Positions 1-7,003 of a stretch of DNA of 34,883 nucleotides are shown piece by piece. The notes beneath the pieces are model-generated. The model searched no databases, was not told the origin of the DNA, and was given only the letters and a program-made list of their open reading frames with translations. Positions within the stretch are counted from its first letter, which is position 1, and every line of letters starts with the position of its first letter. Both the position numbers and the translations under genes were made by a program. Source of the DNA: a bacterium (GTDB lineage Bacteria; Krumholzibacteriota; Krumholzibacteriia; LZORAL124-64-63); NCBI GenBank assembly GCA_024231905.1, contig JAAEQC010000141.1, forward strand, positions 1-34,883, read 5' to 3'.

Positions 1-200
1 GAGCGTGAGAACCCCAAGCGGCCGACAGCATATTGGTGCATGGACGAGCACCCGAACTCGCGGAAGAGCTTCCGCCGCATCACCTCCCCGAACCACAGCA
101 CAGCGCATTGGCGGGCTTCGTCGAGGGCGGCCAATGAATGGTGCAGCGAACGGTCGACCTGGGCGGCGGAACGGTGGGATTCATAGGGCACGGCGCGCAT
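1..200 (-). CDS. HNH endonuclease-family protein, N-terminal part (cut by window edge)
   Basis: The frame begins at ATG 200-198 with an AGGAGGTG ribosome binding site about 5 nt upstream (complement of 205-212). It stays open for 66 codons to the left edge. The N-terminus (MRAVPYESHRSAAQV) is followed by an alpha-helical stretch with WFGEVMRRKLFREFGC and SSMHQYAVGRLGFSRS. This 'RxLYRELGCxSxxxYAxxxLGFS' pattern is what I know from the N-terminal domain of bacterial proteins annotated as HNH endonucleases (DUF222-like and related), which often occur in several copies per genome. The catalytic HNH domain would lie outside the window, so nuclease function is inferred. A candidate promoter lies just upstream at 241-269. 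Confidence 0.6.
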   Translation of the reverse strand, partial: MRAVPYESHRSAAQVDRSLHHSLAALDEARQCAVLWFGEVMRRKLFREFGCSSMHQYAVGRLGFSR

Positions 201-240
201 GGGGCACCTCCTGTGCAGGGCGTCCGTGGGAGGTGCTGAC

Positions 241-269
241 AATATACGTAAATAAGGCGAAACACGCAA
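241..269 (-). promoter_or_regulatory. Candidate sigma70-type promoter of the HNH-family gene
   Basis: On the minus strand TTGCGT (complement of 264-269) and TATATT (complement of 241-246) are separated by exactly 17 nt. The predicted transcript would start near 234, giving a leader of about 34 nt before ATG 200. The region is markedly AT-rich compared with the surrounding genes. It also holds a direct repeat CTATTTAT at 289-296 and 302-309 just upstream, which could be a regulator site. Confidence 0.45.
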
Positions 270-372
270 GGAGAATATCGAGTTAAACCTATTTATTACA
301 TCTATTTATCCCAAATCGCGCAACCACCAAAACCAGCGACTACAATCTCGATATCAGGTTATACAGATCCAG

Positions 373-388
373 ATCCACATATGTGGAT
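373..388. promoter_or_regulatory. Perfect 16-bp palindrome, possible operator
   Basis: ATCCACATATGTGGAT is a perfect 16-bp palindrome. It lies between the terminator of the nucleotide-carrier operon and the promoter of the HNH-family gene, about 105 bp upstream of that -35 box. No binding protein can be named from sequence alone. Chance occurrence is possible but not frequent for 16 bp in a region this short. Confidence 0.35.
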
Positions 389-397
389 AGGCCGCCC

Positions 398-420
398 AAA
401 AAGGCCCCCGGGGGCCCCCA
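398..420 (-). terminator. Rho-independent terminator of the nlpC-barrel-kinase-carrier operon
   Basis: On the minus strand a self-complementary G/C run (GGCCCCCGGGGGCC, complement of 403-416) is followed directly by TTTTT (complement of 398-402). It lies 14-36 bp past the stop codon of the carrier gene, as expected for an intrinsic terminator. Confidence 0.6.
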
Positions 421-433
421 TCCCCTTAAAAAC

Positions 434-1807
434 CTAAGCCCCATCCCCCTCCGTCAACCCCCGGAACCGCCTCCCGATGGCCACCGCCACCACCACCCAT
501 ACCGCCGCCAACACCACGTTCACCCCGGCAAAACCGGCCGGCGAGAGCGTCACCCAGGTGGTCCCGACGAAGACGAGCAGGGCCGCAGCCACATCCCCCA
601 CCCGGACGCAGAAGGTGTCGATGGCCTGCTTGGCCTTGTACTTCTCCTGCCGCGTGGTGGGCAAGAAGAGCATGTTGCGGGCCGTGTTCTGGAGGGAGTA
701 GTCCGTGGCGTTCTCGGCGGTCTTGGCCCAGCGCACCACACCCATGGCCGGCAACAGGGCCATCAACGCGTAGCCCCCCATGGCCACCAGAGGCAGGACC
801 AGAATGCCCCAACGCACGCCGAACCACTTGACGATGCGGGACACCAGGAAGAGCTGGATGAGCAGACCGGCCAGATTCACCACCGAGAAGAAGTCCGCGT
901 AGAAGCGGCCGATGCCCTCGCCCACGCGTTCGGTGCGGGCGTCCACCGCCGCTTCGTAGGCCGCGTCCGTCTGCCCCGGGGCTCGCACGACCTGGGCCAC
1001 GGACGCCTCCTGGGCCGCCTTGACCCGGGCCCCCAGTACATACTCGCCCGTGGTGTTGACCAGGTTGGCCAGGATCATCATGGCCGCTATGAGCAGCAGG
1101 TACCGGCTCCGCAACAGGAGAACGAATCCGTTGGGTCCGGACATGTCTTCGGGCGACGCGTCAGGCGACGCACTCGTTTCCGCCACCGGCTCCGCCCGCC
1201 GCCGCTCCACCACCGCGGTCAGGATCAGGCTCACCGCCAGCAGTCCCGCCGACAGGAGCATGAGCTGGTACGTGCCCAACGGCCCGATCAAACGCCCGGC
1301 GATGAAGCTTCCGGACACAGCCCCGGCAGACATGCCGAAGCCCACGATGGCGAACAGGCGCTTGCCCTCTTCCGGGGTGTAGACATCGTTGGCGAAGGAC
1401 CAGAACTGGGCCACCACCATGAAGTTGAAGATCCCCACCCACAGATAGAAGGGCACGCCCAGAGGCACGTGCGCTCGGGCCAGCAGGTAGAACACCACCA
1501 GGTTCGTGGCGAAAAAGAGCAGCACCACGGCGATGAGTCGGCGGCGCGGCAGGAACGAGGCCAGCCGACTGTAGAGGGGCACCACACCCAGCAGCACCAG
1601 GGCCTGGCCCGTGGAAGCGTACGTCTTGATCTCCGCCCCCCCCGAAGCCAGGATCAGCGCCTCCCTGACGGGCTTGATCAGGTAGTAGGCGGTCATGAGC
1701 ACGAAAATGTTCAGGGCCATGACCAGCACCACGGCGCCCTCGCCGGCGCTCACGGAGGCGAACAGGCGCAGGAAGCGATCGAGGGGAGTGGCGCGCCCTT
1801 CGCTCAT
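434..1807 (-). CDS. ATP/ADP translocase-family (Npt1/Npt2-like) membrane carrier
   Basis: The 457-aa polytopic protein shows about 12 hydrophobic segments. Two hallmarks of the NTT/Npt carrier group are visible: YYLIKPVREALIL in the first membrane segment (about residues 41-53), and near the C-terminus the stretch NMLFLPTTRQEKYKAKQ followed by AIDTFCVRVGDVAAA. Characterised members exchange ATP/ADP or other nucleotides across membranes of intracellular bacteria and plastids. Shorter relatives in free-living bacteria are uncharacterised and often annotated as MFS transporters, so the substrate is not proven. The start codon overlaps the stop of the preceding secreted kinase-like gene as ATGA (1804-1807), so translation is probably coupled. 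It is the last gene of a four-gene operon and is followed by a terminator at 398-420. Confidence 0.75.
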   Translation of the reverse strand: MSEGRATPLDRFLRLFASVSAGEGAVVLVMALNIFVLMTAYYLIKPVREALILASGGAEIKTYASTGQALVLLGVVPLYSRLASFLPRRRLIAVVLLFFATNLVVFYLLARAHVPLGVPFYLWVGIFNFMVVAQFWSFANDVYTPEEGKRLFAIVGFGMSAGAVSGSFIAGRLIGPLGTYQLMLLSAGLLAVSLILTAVVERRRAEPVAETSASPDASPEDMSGPNGFVLLLRSRYLLLIAAMMILANLVNTTGEYVLGARVKAAQEASVAQVVRAPGQTDAAYEAAVDARTERVGEGIGRFYADFFSVVNLAGLLIQLFLVSRIVKWFGVRWGILVLPLVAMGGYALMALLPAMGVVRWAKTAENATDYSLQNTARNMLFLPTTRQEKYKAKQAIDTFCVRVGDVAAALLVFVGTTWVTLSPAGFAGVNVVLAAVWVVVAVAIGRRFRGLTEGDGA

Positions 1808-3507
1808 CGGTCGATGCCCACGATGCGACCCGACGCCCGGGCCTGGTGGACCTTCGCCGTGGGCCCCTCACGGCCGTCGCGCACGACCCGGTACTCCACG
1901 GTCAGGAACTCGCGTTCATGGTCGCTGGTCGGGTCGTCCAGACGGAAGACCCGTTCGGAGGTTTCGCGCCAATCGGTCCAGTCGCCCGTGTCGCGATTGG
2001 CGTCGGCCCGGGCCCAGCGGTAGCGGTAGACGCTCGTCGCCGGGTCCGCATGGCCGTACTCCACGGCCAGGTCGTCGAAAGCGAGGCCCTCGTCCACGGG
2101 GCGGAAGTAGTCCAGGGGCGGCACCTGGTCGAACCAATGGGCCACGATCTTGTCCCGGCGGCCGGCCAGGGTCCGCGCCAGATAGTCCACGGCGGAGGCG
2201 TCCTGGTAGCAACCCTGTTCCACGAGCAGGCGCAACTGCCGGTCGTCGAAGGCGGCGATGATCTTGGCAGCCCAGTAGCCGTCGGCCCGGTTCAGGTCGG
2301 CCACGGCGCTGTGGGGCAGGTCGGGCTTCCAGGCGGCGGGCTCGAAATGCGCCACGTCGAAGAGGCCCACCTCGGACAGGCCGGGCGGCCGCTCCTGGGA
2401 GATCCAGTCGTCCTCGAACAGCCCCAGCGTGAGCGTGCGGCCCGCCACCGGCAAAACGTCGACACCGTACTCGAAGCCGAAACGTTTGACCGACTCGTCG
2501 CCGAAGGAACCCAGAGTGCTGGCGAAGTCGATGAGGTAGTGGACCACGTGCCCCCGGCCGGGCTCGCCCTCGTACATGTCCAGGGAGTTGTGCATCTTGA
2601 TGTCGAAGTGGTTCACCCAGGCTCCGAAGACCTTCAAGGCCCGCAGCTGGCGGCGGTTCTGGTGCAGGATGAGGTCGTTGGGATCGTCCCGCCGACGGCC
2701 CTGGTCGTCGAACGGGCCCAGGGGGACCCCGCGCAGGTAGCGGCTGGCCAGGGCGTGATAGCCGTCGGGGAAGACCGAGCGCGTGGACGTGAGCACCGAG
2801 TCCAGGTTCGCCTCGGTCAGGGGGATCTCGATGCCGCGGCCCAGGTTCATGGTCACGCCTTCGTCCACCACCAGGTCGTCCCGATCGAAGATCACGAGAC
2901 GATCCACCGGTGTGTTGAAGCCCATGGCGTGGAACAGGAGATTGGTGACGACCCCCGAGCGGATGGTCATGCCCGGGTGTTCGGGCGGGTCGAACTTCAG
3001 CAGCCACGTATCGCCGCGAGCATCTCTGATGCGGAAGCCCGGCGTCACGCCGGCTGTCTTGGCGCCCACCACGCGCCAGGGCGCCGAGCGATCGGGGCCG
3101 TCGATGCCGGGCGAGTCCAGGGCCGGACCGGCCACCAGCTCCCGGTCGTCCAGCCGGCGCATGCCCAGGCGGGGCGTGAACCACGAGGAGGCGACCACCT
3201 CGTCGAGGCAGTTCACGTCGGCGGCGGGGCGGCCTGGATAGCCGTCGTCCAGGTTGCGCACCAGGCGGCCCGGGTGGAAGAAGCGCGAGAGGGGGCGGCC
3301 CAGGAAGCTGTTGAAGGCGTAGGGCACCAGGCCCGGCTCGGCGAACTCGGGCACCGGCACGGGCAGGCGGTCGTCGGCGAACCACACGGGGGGCGCGTCA
3401 TCCAGGGGGGCGTGCTGGGCATACCCCGGCGTCGCCGCGAGCAGGAGCGCGGCCAGGACCGCCGTCAGGCGGATCGAGTCAACGGCGCCGTGTCGGATCC
3501 TTGCCAT
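1804..3507 (-). CDS. Secreted protein with protein-kinase-like catalytic pattern, function unknown
   Basis: The protein is 567 aa. The start is ATG 3507, chosen because it gives a clean signal peptide (basic residues, LTAVLAALLLAATPGYA, cleavage near residue 30) and has AAGGTG upstream. It overlaps the 3' end of the barrel gene by 29 bp. A domain at about 140-340 carries WLLKFDP (Lys171), then NHFDIKMHN (Asp302, Lys304, Asn307), then LIDFASTLG (Asp327). The D-x-K-x-x-N spacing equals that of the HRDxKxxN catalytic loop of protein kinases. The later Asp is placed like the DFG Asp, and Lys171 could be the ATP-anchoring Lys. I know similar secreted proteins only as hypotheticals, so kinase activity is an inference. 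The C-terminal part (about 470-567) looks like a beta-rich domain. The gene is coupled to the nucleotide-carrier gene by an ATGA overlap. Confidence 0.7.
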   Translation of the reverse strand: MARIRHGAVDSIRLTAVLAALLLAATPGYAQHAPLDDAPPVWFADDRLPVPVPEFAEPGLVPYAFNSFLGRPLSRFFHPGRLVRNLDDGYPGRPAADVNCLDEVVASSWFTPRLGMRRLDDRELVAGPALDSPGIDGPDRSAPWRVVGAKTAGVTPGFRIRDARGDTWLLKFDPPEHPGMTIRSGVVTNLLFHAMGFNTPVDRLVIFDRDDLVVDEGVTMNLGRGIEIPLTEANLDSVLTSTRSVFPDGYHALASRYLRGVPLGPFDDQGRRRDDPNDLILHQNRRQLRALKVFGAWVNHFDIKMHNSLDMYEGEPGRGHVVHYLIDFASTLGSFGDESVKRFGFEYGVDVLPVAGRTLTLGLFEDDWISQERPPGLSEVGLFDVAHFEPAAWKPDLPHSAVADLNRADGYWAAKIIAAFDDRQLRLLVEQGCYQDASAVDYLARTLAGRRDKIVAHWFDQVPPLDYFRPVDEGLAFDDLAVEYGHADPATSVYRYRWARADANRDTGDWTDWRETSERVFRLDDPTSDHEREFLTVEYRVVRDGREGPTAKVHQARASGRIVGIDR

Positions 3508-4924
3508 GCAACAACACCTTCGGACGGTACTGGAACGTCTGACTGAACTTGAAACGCAGGACGGGCTCCTCGTCGCTGAGGCCCAGTTCCACCCGCGCGG
3601 AGAATCCCCCGCCATCCCCGAGCACGCGCAGGCCGCAGCCGCCGGTCAGCTCCAGGTTGTTGTAGGAGATGTCGGAGGTCTTCTCGAAGACCTGCCCCGT
3701 GTCGGAGAAGAGATAGGCATCCACGCCGGGCCCGTTCCGGTTGCGCGCATTCCAGATGGGCCAGCGGTACTCGAGAGTGAAACCGAGGGAGCCGACCCCA
3801 TAGTAGCGCAGGTCCCGGAAGCCGCGCAGCACGTCCGGACGGGTGAACGTCTCCAGGCGCGAGAAGGGGATGGGCTCATCCCCCATGTTGGCGATACGGC
3901 TGAAGAATCCGCGCGCGGCCAGGGTGCGCCCCGTGTGCCACAGAGGCACGAAGTGCTCGGTGGAAGCGTGGAACTTGACGAAACGCACGCCGCTGCCGTC
4001 GGTGGCCAGGAAGGGCGAGGCGCCCACCGTGGAGAACTCTCCCGTGGACGGACGCGCCAGTTCGCCGGTGGTGTCCCGGTCCAGGGAGAAACGGAACGTC
4101 CAGCCCGCGCTCTCGCCGGGGAAACCGGGCGGCATGAGATCGGTGTGGACCTTCCCCAGGGACTGGTGGGTCCTGTAGCCCGACTCCTTGGTTACCAGTC
4201 GCGAGTAGTAGGGCCGCAACACGACCCCGAAACCGCGGCCCAGGTTCCGCTCCAGTTCGAAGCCCGCCCAGGCGGAACCCCGGAAGTAGTAGGAGAGGTC
4301 GCCCTCGCTGGAGTCGTGTCCCAGACCGTAGTAACGGACCGCCGGGACCTCCTCCGTGCCGGCGCCCACCTGCAGGTCCCAATGCGGGCCGAGTCCGAAG
4401 AGGACGCCGCCGCCCACCTTCTGGGACCGGTGGGTCGAGACGTCGCCCGTGACGAAGAGAATGTTCTCCCGGCCCAGGAAGTAGGGACGGGTCACGTTCA
4501 GGCCGAACTTGGTGCCCTCGAGGCTCTCCACGGCGAAGAAGGGCATGACGTAGGTGCCCCAGGGACCGGGGAAGCCGCGGTAGTCCGACGGCGGAAGGTC
4601 GAAGATCCCCACGCTGTCGAGGAGGTCGATGGTTCCATCACCTATCAGGTGGAGGGCGCGGAAGGGCAGTCCCGCCAGGTGGTAGGGCCCCAGGAGGGCC
4701 GCCTCCCAGTCGGACTGCGGCCTGTCGCGCATGACGCGGGTGTTGGCGACCGAGGGGACGGGCGCCGGACCCCAGCGCCAGGCGGTCACCGTATCGGCGG
4801 ACGCAGCCACGGAGGCGCTATCGGGCGCCGTGGCCGGCGGGCGCGCCACGGCGGACGTCGGTCCGGACATGGTCCAGACGACCGACGCCAGCATCGCCAC
4901 GAGGATGGCGTACCGGTTTCGCAC
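3479..4924 (-). CDS. Outer-membrane beta-barrel protein, BamA/surface-antigen type
   Basis: The preferred start is GTG 4924, giving 481 aa with a signal peptide (MRNRYAILVAMLASV to about residue 27). It lies 11 bp after the stop of the NlpC gene. An ATG at 4894 is an alternative but would truncate the signal peptide. The mature protein has a short N-terminal region (GPYHLAGLPFRALHLIGDG) and then alternating aromatic/Gly-rich strands. Examples are WDLQVGAGTEEVPAVRYYG, FELERNLGRGFGVVLRPYYSR, DVLRGFRDLRYYGVGSLGF and DAYLFSDTGQVF. This is typical of the C-terminal 16-stranded barrel of BamA/TamA-like proteins. No POTRA domain is evident, so it is probably not an assembly factor. The 3' end overlaps the kinase-like gene by 29 bp. 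Confidence 0.75.
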   Translation of the reverse strand: MRNRYAILVAMLASVVWTMSGPTSAVARPPATAPDSASVAASADTVTAWRWGPAPVPSVANTRVMRDRPQSDWEAALLGPYHLAGLPFRALHLIGDGTIDLLDSVGIFDLPPSDYRGFPGPWGTYVMPFFAVESLEGTKFGLNVTRPYFLGRENILFVTGDVSTHRSQKVGGGVLFGLGPHWDLQVGAGTEEVPAVRYYGLGHDSSEGDLSYYFRGSAWAGFELERNLGRGFGVVLRPYYSRLVTKESGYRTHQSLGKVHTDLMPPGFPGESAGWTFRFSLDRDTTGELARPSTGEFSTVGASPFLATDGSGVRFVKFHASTEHFVPLWHTGRTLAARGFFSRIANMGDEPIPFSRLETFTRPDVLRGFRDLRYYGVGSLGFTLEYRWPIWNARNRNGPGVDAYLFSDTGQVFEKTSDISYNNLELTGGCGLRVLGDGGGFSARVELGLSDEEPVLRFKFSQTFQYRPKVLLHGKDPTRRR

Positions 4925-4935
4925 GCGATCTCGAT

Positions 4936-5607
4936 TTAGGGAACGCGGCGGGCGCCCTTGTAACGCCGCCGCCACCAGGAATTGTTCAGACTGTCCGTCT
5001 TGACCGGCTGGTACCGCCGCGGCGCGTGGACGAAATCGCTTTCGCCCACGTAGATGCCCACGTGGTTCACCGTCTGGCCCTCGGTCGCGAAGAAGACCAG
5101 GTCGCCCAACTGCAGCTCGCTGCGCACGATCTCGCGGCCGGACCGGGCCTGCTCCCGCGACACCCGCGGTATCTGCACGCCCAGCTGGCCGTAAACATGC
5201 CACACCAGACCACTGCAGTCGAATCGATCGGGTCCCGTGGCGCCCCACTGGTAGGGTTTGCCCAGCTGTTCCCGGGCCAGGGTCGCCGCCTTGACCCCCA
5301 GGTTCACCTCGGCGGCCGTGCGCCGGACCGGGGCCGTACCGGATCGTCCGCGGGGCTCCGGGCCCGGCAGATCGAGGCCAGCCACTGGAACCTGCTCGGG
5401 TTCGCGGACCGGCACAGTATCGGTCTGTGGAGCGGTTTCGCCACGCCGGTCGGGCACCGTCGTCGCCGCCCGTTCCTGCTGGGGCGGGTCCGCGGTCTCC
5501 ACCTGGCCCTGAACCACGCGCTTGGGTGTGCAGCCCGTGGCCAGGACCGCCAGCAGGACGGCCAGGGCCGTGCGCAGGTCGGTCGTGTGTCGTCGGCAGG
5601 GTTCCAT
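4936..5607 (-). CDS. NlpC/P60-family lipoprotein, cell-wall peptidase
   Basis: The protein is 223 aa with a lipoprotein signal (LAVLATGC, lipidated Cys26), then a Pro/Glu-rich linker (about 27-98) and a C-terminal NlpC/P60 domain. The catalytic triad is visible: Cys131 in DRFDCSGLVW, His182 in NHVGIYVG and His194 in DFVHAP. Such enzymes cleave gamma-D-Glu-meso-DAP or related bonds in peptidoglycan. With Cys26 lipidated it should act at the envelope. It is the first gene of the operon with the barrel, the kinase-like protein and the nucleotide-carrier homologue, and it is divergent from the RlmD-type gene (70 bp between starts). The ribosome binding site AAGGAG is about 11 nt from the ATG, slightly far. 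Confidence 0.85.
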   Translation of the reverse strand: MEPCRRHTTDLRTALAVLLAVLATGCTPKRVVQGQVETADPPQQERAATTVPDRRGETAPQTDTVPVREPEQVPVAGLDLPGPEPRGRSGTAPVRRTAAEVNLGVKAATLAREQLGKPYQWGATGPDRFDCSGLVWHVYGQLGVQIPRVSREQARSGREIVRSELQLGDLVFFATEGQTVNHVGIYVGESDFVHAPRRYQPVKTDSLNNSWWRRRYKGARRVP

Positions 5608-5677
5608 CCCGGTTCTGGCTCCTTTGTCCCCCGGATGCTAACGTACGGTCGACACGACCGACAAGAGCGGAGAACTC

Positions 5678-7003
5678 ATGACCGAACCGACACCCACCGA
5701 TACGGGTTCCGTGGAACTGATCCTGCGGATCGAAAAGCTCCTCACAGGAGGCGCCGGACTGGCCCGCCACGAGGGCCAGGCCGTCTTCGTACCCCTGACC
5801 GCTCCCGGCGACCAGGTGCGCGTCCGTATCACCAAGGCCAAAAAGGGCTTCGCCGAGGCCGAGTTGCTGGAGATCCTCGAACCCGGGCCGGGGCGCACCG
5901 AGCCCCCCTGCGGCCACTACGGCGACTGCGGCGGCTGCGACCTGCAGCACCTGGCGCCGGCGGAACAACGGCTGGCCAAAGCCGCCATCGTCGCCGACTG
6001 CTTCCAGCGCCTGGGCAAGCTCGACGTGACCGACCTCCTGGCCGGGCCCGAGCCCACGGGCGGCGACCTGGGCCACCGCAATCGTATCCGCCTCTTCGCC
6101 AGTCCCATGGGACCCTACGGCCTCATGCGCCGCGGCACCCACGACGTGGTGCCCCTGGATACCTGTCCGGTCATGCCCGAGCGCTTCAACGCGGACATCC
6201 TGCCCTGGCTGCGCATGCTGCCCCCGGTGGAACAGGTCACCGTGCGCCTGGACAGGGGCGGCAACTGGCTACTCTCGGTCTTCGGCCCCCCGGCCCGCCT
6301 GCGCCTGCTGAAGAAGATCCTGGCCGGCCTGCCCGAGGACGGCCCGCCCGCCCCCGGCTGCGTGGGCATCCTCTTCAACAACCTTCCCCTGTGGGGCCGG
6401 GACTACCTGGTTCACGAGGTGGCCGGCCATAAATTCAGGGTCTCCGCCCGCTCCTTCTTCCAGGGCAATTTCGCAGTGACAGAGGAAGCGGTGGCCACGA
6501 TCCGGTCCTGGCTGGAAGAAGTGCGCGACGCCGGGCGTCTGGGCCCGCTCCTGGGCGACATCTTCTGCGGGGTGGGACTGTTCAGCCTCGCCCTGGCCCA
6601 TATGTTCGGCGAGGTCGTGGCCATCGACGCCGACTCCCATGCAGTTCGCGACGCCGAGAACAACGTCAAGCGGGACCCCGCCGCCCGCGGCAAGGTCACG
6701 ATCCACAAGGGATCGGCGGCCCAGGTCCTCGGCAACGAAAACCTCGGCGCACCCGGGCGCTGGCGCGAGGCCTGCTGCGTGGTCGACCCCCCGCGGGCCG
6801 GCCTGGGCAAGGACGGCGCCACGGTCCTCCTGGCCCGCGCCCCGCGGCAGATCCTGTTCATGAGCTGCGACCCGGCCACCCTGGCCCGTGACACGGCCGC
6901 CTGCATCGCCGCCGGATACGAATTGAAGAAGCTGCGGGTTCTGGACATGTTCCCCCAGACGTCCCACATCGAGACCCTGGCCCTGCTCGAGCGCACGAAC
7001 TGA
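5678..7003 (+). CDS. rlmD: 23S rRNA (uracil-5-)-methyltransferase, RlmD/RumA family
   Basis: The 441-aa SAM enzyme makes m5U in RNA. An N-terminal TRAM domain (about residues 10-70) is followed by the [4Fe-4S] cysteines Cys78, Cys84, Cys87 and Cys163 (C-x5-C-x2-C-x75-C), the RlmD arrangement. The SAM motif DIFCGVGLFSLAL is near 294, then DPPRAGLGKDG near 370, the nucleophile Cys397 in FMSCDPATLARD, and Glu432 in HIETLALLER. The start ATG 5678 has GGAGAA upstream. The stop overlaps the start of the patatin gene (TGATG at 7001-7005), so the two are co-translated. The exact target uridine cannot be decided within the RlmC/RlmD/TrmA group, but the Fe-S motif favours RlmD-like. Confidence 0.88.
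   Translation: MTEPTPTDTGSVELILRIEKLLTGGAGLARHEGQAVFVPLTAPGDQVRVRITKAKKGFAEAELLEILEPGPGRTEPPCGHYGDCGGCDLQHLAPAEQRLAKAAIVADCFQRLGKLDVTDLLAGPEPTGGDLGHRNRIRLFASPMGPYGLMRRGTHDVVPLDTCPVMPERFNADILPWLRMLPPVEQVTVRLDRGGNWLLSVFGPPARLRLLKKILAGLPEDGPPAPGCVGILFNNLPLWGRDYLVHEVAGHKFRVSARSFFQGNFAVTEEAVATIRSWLEEVRDAGRLGPLLGDIFCGVGLFSLALAHMFGEVVAIDADSHAVRDAENNVKRDPAARGKVTIHKGSAAQVLGNENLGAPGRWREACCVVDPPRAGLGKDGATVLLARAPRQILFMSCDPATLARDTAACIAAGYELKKLRVLDMFPQTSHIETLALLERTN

Noticed and set aside
383..2023. Long open frame on the plus strand antisense to the carrier and kinase-like genes
   Set aside because: It is rich in His, Gly, Arg and Gln, has no domain and arises from the GC-biased third positions of the real minus-strand genes.
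1846..3546. Long plus-strand open frame opposite the kinase-like gene
   Set aside because: Its composition (Val, Gly, His, Gln repeats) is that of a reverse-complement shadow, with no signal peptide and no ribosome binding site.
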